A DNA stretch of 52,971 bases from Desulfovibrionaceae bacterium (GTDB taxonomy: Bacteria; Desulfobacterota; Desulfovibrionia; Desulfovibrionales; Desulfovibrionaceae): the NCBI GenBank assembly GCA_016932995.1, contig JAFGBU010000034.1, positions 1 through 52,971 of the forward strand, given 5' to 3'. How positions within the stretch are numbered: the first letter of the stretch is position 1; every line of letters begins with the position of its first letter. The notes below the pieces were generated by a model. It had not been told where the DNA came from. It was given only the letters and a program-made list of their open reading frames with translations, and did not search any database. Shown here one piece after another: positions 34,897 to 41,879 of this stretch. The translations under genes were made by a program, and so were the position numbers.

Positions 34897-35044
34897 CTAG
34901 GAGGTTGTTGATCAACAACCTCCGCGCGCCAGGGCGGCGCGCCCTGAATCATTGTCCTCCAATGATTCAGGAGATTTGGCGAAACCGCTCTTTCGCCAAA
35001 TCGAGTTGAAAAAGTCCAGGACCGACTTTTTCAACATTCTGCCA
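34897..35044 (+). repeat. five-hairpin dispersed repeat, copy 2
   Basis: Same architecture and orientation as copy 1. Hairpin 1 is here a perfect palindrome (GGAGGTTGTTGA/TCAACAACCTCC). Hairpin 3 is CCTGAATCATTG/CAATGATTCAGG and hairpin 4 GATTTGGCGAAA/TTTCGCCAAATC; both differ from other copies by paired changes that keep pairing. Hairpin 5 has a 12-bp stem. It lies between the HsdR_N-like gene and the convergent YchF-like gene and ends CTGCCAAG instead of CTGCTAG. Confidence 0.93.
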
Positions 35045-35057
35045 AGGCCGGGTCGGC

Positions 35058-36071
35058 CTAGACGTTGAACCTGAACTCGATGATGTCCCCGTCCCGGACC
35101 AGGTAGTCCTTGCCCTCCAGCCGGGCCAGGCCGAGCTCCTTGGCCTTTTTGAAGTCCCCGGCCCGCTCGAAGTCCTGGTAGCCCACGACCTCGGCCCTGA
35201 TGAAGCCCTTCTGGAAGTCGGTGTGGATGACCCCGGCCGCCTCGGGCGCGGTGCTGCCCCTGCGCACGGCCCAGGCCCGGACCTCGTCCGGGCCCACGGT
35301 CAGAAAGGAGATCAGGCCGAGCAGGGCGTAGGTCCTGGAGATGATCCGCTCCAGGGCGGACTCGGCGAGCCCCAGGTCTTGGAGGAACATCCCGCGCTCC
35401 TCTGGGTCGCTGATCTCGGCCAGCTCGCGCTCCAGCTTGGCCGAGACCGCCAGGTGGGCCAGGCCGGCCGCGTCCTTTGGGGTCTTGAAAGAGCCGATCT
35501 CGGTCTCCGGGCAGTTCCAGGCGTAGAGCACGGGCTTTGCGGACAAAAACGAGTAGCCCCGAAGCAGGGGGCTCGCGGCCAGGTCCGGGTCCTGGCGCAG
35601 GGGGCTTCCGGCTTCGAGCAACTCCCGGCAGCGGGCAAGGGCCTCCTCCTCGCGGGGGTTGACCAGGTCCCGGGACTTCTTCTTGTCCAGGGCCATGCGC
35701 TCCAGCCGTTTCTCCAGCACGGCCAGGTCCGCGACCATGAGGTCGGCCTCGATGGCCCGGAACTGGGCAACCGGGTCGTTCAGCCCGGAAAAGGCGTCCA
35801 GCACGGCCAGAAGGCAGTCATAGGGCCTTATCTCCGAGAGCACGCGCTCGCCCAGGCCCCGGCCCTTGCCCCCGCCCCCGGGTATGTCCAGGTACTCGAT
35901 CTCGCTGTAGGTGGTTTTTTTGGGTTTGAAGAGCTCGACCAGGGGGTCGAGCCTCGGCTCGGGGACCTTGACCATGGCCCGGTTGCCGGCCTTGGCCGCG
36001 GCCGGACCGGCCAGGGCCGCGAACAGGTCGGACTTGCCGGACGCGGAAAATCCGAAGATGGCGGTTTTCAT
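35058..36071 (-). CDS. divergent YchF/Obg-like P-loop NTPase
   Basis: 337 aa. The C-terminal ~85 residues, from GVIHTDFQKGFIRAEVV to VRDGDIIEFRF, are the YchF TGS-like domain, and LISFLTVGPDEVRAW precedes it as in YchF. The NTPase half is unusual: the P-loop is GFSASGKS (7-14) where YchF has GxPNVGKS, the switch region is DIPGGGGKGRGLGERVL in place of DIAGLVxGAxxGxGLG, and the base-specific motif is NCPE (like YchF's N-x-x-E). It is shorter than the ~363 aa usual for YchF. It is therefore probably a paralogue, not the housekeeping YchF. GAGG lies five bases upstream of ATG 36071. Confidence 0.82.
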   Translation of the reverse strand: MKTAIFGFSASGKSDLFAALAGPAAAKAGNRAMVKVPEPRLDPLVELFKPKKTTYSEIEYLDIPGGGGKGRGLGERVLSEIRPYDCLLAVLDAFSGLNDPVAQFRAIEADLMVADLAVLEKRLERMALDKKKSRDLVNPREEEALARCRELLEAGSPLRQDPDLAASPLLRGYSFLSAKPVLYAWNCPETEIGSFKTPKDAAGLAHLAVSAKLERELAEISDPEERGMFLQDLGLAESALERIISRTYALLGLISFLTVGPDEVRAWAVRRGSTAPEAAGVIHTDFQKGFIRAEVVGYQDFERAGDFKKAKELGLARLEGKDYLVRDGDIIEFRFNV

Positions 36072-36182
36072 TTTTGCCTCGAAGAAGTTATTGTCTCTGC
36101 GGGCCGGGTTGTAGCAGCAAATCACCGCCCGCGCAAAGGCCGCAGGCCCGGCCGCGGATCTGGGCCTTCCGGGGGACCGTGA

Positions 36183-36707
36183 ATGACCAAGAACATCTAT
36201 CTGATCGGGGCCAGGGCCAGCGGCAAGACCAGCCTGGGCCGGGCCCTGGCCCGGGCCCTGGGCCGGGATTTTGTGGACACCGACGCCTTGATCCAGGAGC
36301 GGGCCGGGATGAGCGTGGCCCGGATCGTGGCCGCCGAGGGCTGGGAGGGCTTCAGGGACCGGGAGACCGAGGTCTTGGAGGCGGTCGCGGCCAAGACCGG
36401 CCTGGTCGCGGCCTGCGGCGGGGGTTTGGTCCTGCGCGAGCGCAACCGGGGTCTGCTGGCCGCGGGCCTGGTCCTGTATCTCGATGCCGGGCCCGAGGTC
36501 CTGGCCTCAAGATTGTCCCTTGATCCCAATGAGTCCCAGAGGCCGTCTCTGACCGGCAGGCCCATCGAGGACGAGATCAGGGCCGTGCTCAAGGAGCGCG
36601 AACCGCTCTATCTGTCCTGCGCCCGGGCCGTGCTGGACGCCTGTCTCCCCCTGGAGGCCGTGCTTAAGTCCGCCCTGGCCGCTGTTGGCGATCCGGAAAA
36701 TTTTTGA
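36183..36707 (+). CDS. aroK: shikimate kinase
   Basis: A 174-aa cytoplasmic kinase that phosphorylates shikimate at O-3. IGARASGKTSLG (residues 8-19) is the P-loop, DFVDTDALIQERAG the shikimate-binding Asp region, ACGGGLVL the conserved Gly-rich site and QRPSLTG the lid. Usual length for the family (AroK/AroL). Divergent from the YchF-like gene, with 111 bases between. Confidence 0.93.
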   Translation: MTKNIYLIGARASGKTSLGRALARALGRDFVDTDALIQERAGMSVARIVAAEGWEGFRDRETEVLEAVAAKTGLVAACGGGLVLRERNRGLLAAGLVLYLDAGPEVLASRLSLDPNESQRPSLTGRPIEDEIRAVLKEREPLYLSCARAVLDACLPLEAVLKSALAAVGDPENF

Positions 36708-36830
36708 TATTCGCCGCGGCGTCGGGCCTCGCGCCCAGTCTCGTCCCTGAAACCGGAATTTCGTCTGCCTGACGCCTTGCGCATCCGGCGCAGGGTCGGG
36801 CTTGAGCGCTTGAATCGGAGCGGTGTCGTT

Positions 36831-38036
36831 GTGGCCAAGAAAGATTCTGCCCAAGAGATCGGCCGGAAGGGCCCGGCCCAGGCCGGGGCGGCGCGCGTTT
36901 TGCCCGGGCCGGAGACCGGGCCGAGGATACTGTTTTTCAGCGGCGGCACGGCCCTGCGCGAGACCAGCCGGGAGCTGGTCCGCTACACCCACAACTCCAT
37001 CCACATCGTCACCCCGTTCGACTCCGGGGGCAGCTCGGCCGCGCTCAGGCAGGCCTTCGGCATGCCGGCCGTGGGCGATGTCCGCAACCGGCTCATGGCC
37101 CTGGCCGATCAGGGCCTGCGCGGCAACCCCGAGGTGGTCGCCCTGTTCGGCCACCGGCTGCCCAAGGACCTCGGCCGGGCCGCCCTGGAGCGCAGGCTGC
37201 GGCGCATGGCCGAGGGCTTGGACCCATTGGTCCGGGCCATACCCGAGCCCATGCGCGGGATCGTGCGCCGTCAGCTGCTCGGTTTTCTTGAGCGCATGCC
37301 CGCGGACTTCGACCTTAAGGGCGCGAGCATCGGCAACCTGGCGCTCACTGCGGGCTATCTGGCCAACCGGCGCAGGCTCGGTCCGGCGATCGGGATGTTC
37401 TCCGAGCTCATCCGGGCCCGGGGCGTGGTCCGGCCGGTAATGGACATCGATCTGCACCTGGCCGCGGAGCTTGAAAACGGCCGGGTCGTGGTCGGCCAGC
37501 ACCTGTTGACCGCCAAGCAGGCCCCGGCCATCGACTCGCCGGTCAAGAGGCTGTGGCTGGCCCGGGCCCTGGACGACCCGACCCCGGTCCATGCGGCCAT
37601 CCCTGCCGGGGTCCGCGGGCTCATCGAGCGGGCGGATTTGATCTGCTATCCCATGGGCAGCTTCTACACCAGCCTGGTGGCCAACCTGCTGCCCTCTGGC
37701 CTGGGCCGGGCCGTGGCCGCGAACCCCTGTCCCAAGGTCTTTGTGCCCGGCGCCGGGCATGACCCCGAGGCCCTGGGCCTGGACGTGGCCGGCCAGGCCG
37801 AGGTCCTGGTCCGCTATCTGCGCGCCGAGGCCCCGGACGAGATCAGGGCCCGGGACGTCCTGGATTTGGTGCTGATAAACGGGGATACGGACATCTATCC
37901 GTGCGGGGTGGACCGCTCCAGGCTGAGCGGCCTGGGGGTGTTGCCGAGGGCCTGCCGGCTGGCCGCGTCGGGCCGGGCCGGGGTCTTGTCCGCCTCCTTG
38001 CTGGCCCCGGTCCTGCTGTCCCTGGCCCGGGGCTGA
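36831..38036 (+). CDS. CofD-like protein (GAK-system type)
   Basis: A 401-aa protein of the CofD/YvcK superfamily: FFSGGTALRETSRELV, THNSIHIVTPFDSGGSSAALRQAFGMPAVGDVRNRLMALAD, the ASIGNLALTAGYL segment, and PMGSFYTSLVANLLPSG. It matches my memory of the CofD-related family linked to the so-called GAK gene set in sulfate reducers; the partner ATP-grasp and XXXCH genes are not in this window. GTG 36831 with GGAG ten bases upstream is preferred to an in-frame TTG at 36777. The enzyme activity is unknown; phosphotransfer of a lactyl-type group is the family theme. Confidence 0.72.
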   Translation: MAKKDSAQEIGRKGPAQAGAARVLPGPETGPRILFFSGGTALRETSRELVRYTHNSIHIVTPFDSGGSSAALRQAFGMPAVGDVRNRLMALADQGLRGNPEVVALFGHRLPKDLGRAALERRLRRMAEGLDPLVRAIPEPMRGIVRRQLLGFLERMPADFDLKGASIGNLALTAGYLANRRRLGPAIGMFSELIRARGVVRPVMDIDLHLAAELENGRVVVGQHLLTAKQAPAIDSPVKRLWLARALDDPTPVHAAIPAGVRGLIERADLICYPMGSFYTSLVANLLPSGLGRAVAANPCPKVFVPGAGHDPEALGLDVAGQAEVLVRYLRAEAPDEIRARDVLDLVLINGDTDIYPCGVDRSRLSGLGVLPRACRLAASGRAGVLSASLLAPVLLSLARG

Positions 38037-38106
38037 GGCATGTCCTCTTGGCGCAGGTCCGGGTCTGTTTCTTGCCCTCGCCGGATTGTGGGGTTAGAAG
38101 CCCTTT

Positions 38107-39474
38107 ATGCGCGCAAGGCTCCTGTCCCCGTTCTGGCTGCCGATCTGGTTCTTCCTGGCCGCGATCCTCGTCGGGACGGTGCTCCTTCACCTGGAGGCCT
38201 CGGCCGTGACCGGGACCCTGCCCTGGCTGGACTCGGTCTTCACCGCGACCTCGGCCGTGTGCGTCACCGGCCTGGTGGTGGTGGACACGGGCTCGTTCTT
38301 CTCGGTCTTCGGCCAGAGCGTGATCCTGGGCCTCATCCAGCTCGGCGGCCTGGGCATAATGACCTACACCAGCCTGGTCCTGTTCCTGCTGGGCCGGCGG
38401 GTTTCGCTCACCGACCGCATGGCCGTGGGCCAGACCCTGTTGCGCGACCCGTCCTTCAAGCTGGGCCGGTTTTTGCGGCGGGTCGTGGTCGGGACCCTGC
38501 TGACCGAGCTTGTCGGCGCGACGCTTTTGTTGATCCTGGCCCCCGGCGGCCTGAGCCCCTACTGCGCGCTGTTCCACGCGGTCTCGGCCTTTTGCAACGC
38601 CGGGTTCTCGCTCTTTCCGGACAGCCTCACGGGCTGGCGGGGCGAGTGGGGCGTGTGCCTGGTGTTCATGGTCCTGATCACCATGGGCGGCCTGGGCTTT
38701 TATGTGCTCAACGAGCTGGTCTCCCTGGGCCGGAGCCTCGTCTCCCGGGGCCGGGCCGGGCTCAGGCTGAGGCCCAGGCTGCTCAGCAGGCACACCAAGA
38801 TCGTCCTGGAGACCAGCCTGGTCCTGGCGCTCGGCGGGGCGGCGTTGATATTTCTGGCCGAGTACTTCGGGAGGGAGGGGTCCGGGCCCTGGGACGCCAG
38901 GCTCCTGGAGGCCCTGTTCCAGTCCGTGACCTGCCGCACCGCGGGCTTCAACACGGTCGAGGTCCCGCACCTGACCAACGTCTCCCTGTCCTTCATGCTC
39001 GCCCTGATGTTCATCGGCGGCTCGCCCGGGTCCTGCGCGGGCGGGGTCAAGACCACCACGGCCAGGGTCTGGCTGGGTTTCGTGATCGCCAGCCTCAGGG
39101 GCCGGTCCCAGACCAGGGTGGGCGGCTGCGCCCTGAGCCAGGGCACCCTGAACCGGGCCTTCACGCTCATCGTGTTCGGTTCGCTCCTGATCGCCCTGGC
39201 CGCGCTGATCCTGAACGTGACCGAGGGCGGCGACGTGCCGCACTTCATGGCCCGGGGGCATTTTCTTGAAATCCTGTTCGAGGTCATCTCCGCGTTCGGC
39301 ACCGTGGGCCTGTCCACGGGCCTGACCCCGAAGCTCAGCGCGGCGGGCAAGGCGGTGATCATCTGCATGATGCTCATCGGCAGGCTGGGGCCGGTCTGGC
39401 TCCTGTCCGCGCTCCAGAGCTGGCAGGAGGACGTGAGCTACAGGCTGCCCGAGGAGGACCTGCCCCTGGGCTAG
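38107..39474 (+). CDS. Trk/Ktr-type potassium uptake membrane subunit
   Basis: 455 aa. Four M1-P-M2 repeats with selectivity loops TSAVCVTGLVV, SAFCNAGFSLF, TCRTAGFNTV and SAFGTVGLST. These glycine-centred filters and the length match KtrB/TrkH. It is followed by the regulatory TrkA/KtrA gene with a gap of 39 bases. Imports K+ driven by Na+ or H+. Confidence 0.93.
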   Translation: MRARLLSPFWLPIWFFLAAILVGTVLLHLEASAVTGTLPWLDSVFTATSAVCVTGLVVVDTGSFFSVFGQSVILGLIQLGGLGIMTYTSLVLFLLGRRVSLTDRMAVGQTLLRDPSFKLGRFLRRVVVGTLLTELVGATLLLILAPGGLSPYCALFHAVSAFCNAGFSLFPDSLTGWRGEWGVCLVFMVLITMGGLGFYVLNELVSLGRSLVSRGRAGLRLRPRLLSRHTKIVLETSLVLALGGAALIFLAEYFGREGSGPWDARLLEALFQSVTCRTAGFNTVEVPHLTNVSLSFMLALMFIGGSPGSCAGGVKTTTARVWLGFVIASLRGRSQTRVGGCALSQGTLNRAFTLIVFGSLLIALAALILNVTEGGDVPHFMARGHFLEILFEVISAFGTVGLSTGLTPKLSAAGKAVIICMMLIGRLGPVWLLSALQSWQEDVSYRLPEEDLPLG

Positions 39475-39513
39475 TTCGCGGGCCCAGGGCCGAACCTTCA
39501 TGGAGGGATGAAA

Positions 39514-40173
39514 GTGTCTGCCAAGATGGAAGTAGGAGTTGTGGGGCTCGGCAAGTTCGGTCTGACCCTGGCCGAGTCCCTGGTGGAGCTCGGGGTCACG
39601 GTGCTCGGGGTCGACGGCAACGGGGAGAGGGTCAGGCAGGCCCAGGGCGTCCTGGCCCAGGTCTTCCAGGCCGACGGCACCAACAAGAGGGCCCTGGAGC
39701 AGCTCGGGTTCCAGGACCTGGACTGCGTGGTGGTCTCCACGGGCCGGTCCATGGAGGCCAGCCTGCTGGTGGTCCTGAACCTCCAGGAGCTGGGCGTCAA
39801 GAAGATCTGGGTCAAGGCGGTGAGCGTGGAGCACGAGAAGGTCCTGCTCCGGCTGGGCGTGTCCTTCGCGGTCATACCCGAGCAGTACGTGGCCAGGCAG
39901 ATCGCGCACCGGCTTTCCGTGCCCGGTCTTTTGGAGTACCTGGGCCTGGGCGAAGGCGTGCTGGTCAAGGAGGTCACCGTGGACAAGTGGCACGGCAACA
40001 GCCTGCGCGAGCTCAAGCTGACCAGCGCCTACAAGGTTCAGGTCGTGGCCGTGAAGAAGCTGGGCGCCAAGGCCTTTGACTTTGTCCCGGCCGCGGACGA
40101 CGTGTTGGAAAAGGGCGACGTCCTGGTGGTCATCGGCCAGGCCGACGATGTCCTGAAGATAGTCAAGGGTTAG
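39514..40173 (+). CDS. Ktr/Trk potassium uptake regulatory subunit (RCK)
   Basis: 219 aa. VGVVGLGKFGLTLAESL is the Rossmann NAD-binding fold of the TrkA-N domain, with VLGVDGNGERV the second-strand acid; residues ~135-219 form the TrkA-C domain. It gates the membrane subunit in response to nucleotides. Start: GGAGGG at 39502-39507 abuts ATG 39508 and is ideally spaced for GTG 39514, so the GTG is used. Confidence 0.9.
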   Translation: MSAKMEVGVVGLGKFGLTLAESLVELGVTVLGVDGNGERVRQAQGVLAQVFQADGTNKRALEQLGFQDLDCVVVSTGRSMEASLLVVLNLQELGVKKIWVKAVSVEHEKVLLRLGVSFAVIPEQYVARQIAHRLSVPGLLEYLGLGEGVLVKEVTVDKWHGNSLRELKLTSAYKVQVVAVKKLGAKAFDFVPAADDVLEKGDVLVVIGQADDVLKIVKG

Positions 40174-40212
40174 CGGGCGGCGCGTTTCGCGCTCGATTAC
40201 CGGGGGAGGATC

Positions 40213-41274
40213 ATGAGCGGCAGCATTTTCGGCAGACTGTTCAGGCTGACGACCTTCGGCGAATCCCACGGCCCGGGCCTGGGCGGGGTGGTGGACGGCT
40301 GTCCGTCGAACATCCCCCTGAGCGAGGAAATGATCCAGCTCGAGCTGGATCGGCGCAGGCCCGGCCGGGGCGAGGCCTCCACGGCGCGCCGGGAGCCGGA
40401 CAGGGTCAGGCTCCTGTCCGGGGTCTTCGAGGGCCTGACCACGGGCACGGCCATAGGCTTTTTCATCGAGAACACCGACCAGCGGCCCAGGGACTATTCG
40501 CGGATCAAGGACCTGTTCAGGCCCGGGCACGCGGACTTCACCTACCAGGCCAAGTACGGCCTGCGCGACTACCGGGGCGGCGGCCGGGCCTCGGGCCGGG
40601 AGACCGTGGCCCGGGTGGCGGGCGGGGCCGTGGCCCAGGAGTTTCTGCGCGCCGAGGGCGTGGAGGTCAGGGCCTACACCGTGGAGCTGGGCGGGCTGCG
40701 GGCCGGGGTCGTTGACCCTGCCGGGGCCCGGGACCGGGAGTTCTTCAGCCCGGACCCCGAGGCCGTGGCCGCGTGGTCCGAGCGGGTGCGCGAGGTCAGG
40801 GCCGCGGGCGACTCCCTGGGCGGGGTGGTCGAGATCGAGGCCCTGGGCGTGCCGCCGGGCCTGGGCGAGCCGGTCTTTGACAAGCTCGACGCCAGGCTGG
40901 CCTACGCGCTCATGGGCGTGGGCGCGGTCAAGGCCGTGGAGATCGGCGCGGGTGTGGCCGCGGCCGGGCTTTTGGGCAGCCGGAACAACGACCCCTTGAC
41001 GCCCGAGGGGTTTGGGTCCAACAACGCGGGCGGCGTTTTGGGCGGCATATCCAGCGGCCAGGCCGTGGTGGCCAGGGCTTACGTCAAGCCCATTCCCTCG
41101 ATCGCTGTCAGCCAGCGCACCGTGGACGTCTCGGGCCGCGCGGCGGAGCTTGAGATCGGCGGCCGCCACGACATCTCGGCCATTCCGCGCATCGTGCCGG
41201 TCTTAAAGGCCATGGTCGCCCTGACCCTGGCCGACCTCATGCTCATGGACCGCAGGCTCGGCCGCAGGGCCTAA
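40213..41274 (+). CDS. aroC: chorismate synthase
   Basis: A 353-aa FMN-dependent lyase that makes chorismate from 5-enolpyruvylshikimate 3-phosphate. GRLFRLTTFGESHGPGLGG, RRRPGRGEASTARREPD, RPGHADFTYQAKYGLRDYRGGGRASGRET and the C-terminal GRHDISAIPRIVPVLKAM are diagnostic. GGGGGAGG precedes ATG 40213. It is separated from shikimate kinase by the CofD-like and potassium genes. Confidence 0.96.
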   Translation: MSGSIFGRLFRLTTFGESHGPGLGGVVDGCPSNIPLSEEMIQLELDRRRPGRGEASTARREPDRVRLLSGVFEGLTTGTAIGFFIENTDQRPRDYSRIKDLFRPGHADFTYQAKYGLRDYRGGGRASGRETVARVAGGAVAQEFLRAEGVEVRAYTVELGGLRAGVVDPAGARDREFFSPDPEAVAAWSERVREVRAAGDSLGGVVEIEALGVPPGLGEPVFDKLDARLAYALMGVGAVKAVEIGAGVAAAGLLGSRNNDPLTPEGFGSNNAGGVLGGISSGQAVVARAYVKPIPSIAVSQRTVDVSGRAAELEIGGRHDISAIPRIVPVLKAMVALTLADLMLMDRRLGRRA

Positions 41275-41295
41275 GGCCCTTTCGGCCCAAGGGCC
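41275..41295. terminator. candidate hairpin between converging aroC and YbjQ-like genes
   Basis: GGCCCTT (41275-41281) pairs with AAGGGCC (41289-41295), directly after the aroC stop and 12 bases before the YbjQ-like stop. No clear T-run on either strand; it may serve both genes weakly. Confidence 0.4.
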
Positions 41296-41306
41296 GGGCG
41301 GGTTTG

Positions 41307-41642
41307 TTATCTGAGGGGCTTGAGGCGCACGGCCGTGCCGTAGCAGGTGTAGTACTTGTCGCCCTCGGGGTGGAAGGCCACGTTCTCGCGGTAGCCCAGG
41401 ATGGCGTCCGCGTTCACGTCCAGGGCCTGGGAGATGAGCCCGTAGAACGCGTTGTCCGGGGAGTAGCTGCGGCTGAAGATCAGCCCGAACACGCCCTGCA
41501 CGGTCCGGCCGGGCAGGCCCTCCAGGGTCGCGATCTTGATCTTCCCGGCCAGATACACGTCCTTGGCCAGGCCCAGGCGCTGGTCCTGGCCGCTCTCCTC
41601 CCTGGTCTTGTTGTTCTTGGGAGATCCGAAAATCAGGGCCAT
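41307..41642 (-). CDS. YbjQ/UPF0145-like protein
   Basis: 111 aa. The core TVQGVFGLIFSRSYSPDNAFYGLISQALDVNADAILGYRENVAF resembles the YbjQ (putative heavy-metal-binding) family, which forms small beta-barrel pentamers. ATG 41642 has an AAGGA site at seven bases. A longer frame continues into the repeat copy and is not supported. The metal-binding label comes from the family name only; there is no obvious ligand cluster apart from a single Cys (YYTCYGT). Confidence 0.65.
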   Translation of the reverse strand: MALIFGSPKNNKTREESGQDQRLGLAKDVYLAGKIKIATLEGLPGRTVQGVFGLIFSRSYSPDNAFYGLISQALDVNADAILGYRENVAFHPEGDKYYTCYGTAVRLKPLR

Positions 41643-41730
41643 GAAGCCTTCCTTGTTCTGGGGGTGAGGCGCGTTCGTCGGCCGCTTCCGGGTTATTAGC
41701 CCATGAACGCCCGGGGTTTCAAGCCCAAAG

Positions 41731-41879
41731 CCAGAAGGTTGTTGATAAACGACCTCCGCGCGCCAGGACGGCGCGCCCGGAATCATTGGAAGCCAATGAT
41801 TCCGGAGAGTTGGCGAAACCGCGTTTTCTCTAAATCGAGTTGAAAAAGTCCAGGACGGACTTTTTCAACATTCTGCTAG
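41731..41879 (+). repeat. five-hairpin dispersed repeat, copy 3
   Basis: Begins CCAGAAGGTTGTTGAT and ends CAACATTCTGCTAG, same orientation as the others. Hairpin 3 is perfect (CCGGAATCATTGG/CCAATGATTCCGG) and hairpin 5 is perfect (13 bp), while hairpin 1 has mismatches and hairpin 4 is decayed on its right arm (TTTCTCTAAATC). Its right-hand CTAG contains the stop codon of the M16 protease gene (minus strand). It separates that gene from the YbjQ-like gene downstream. Confidence 0.93.

Noticed and set aside
34881-35057. A short gene inside repeat copy 2
   Set aside because: The sequence is fully explained by hairpins and has no ribosome site.
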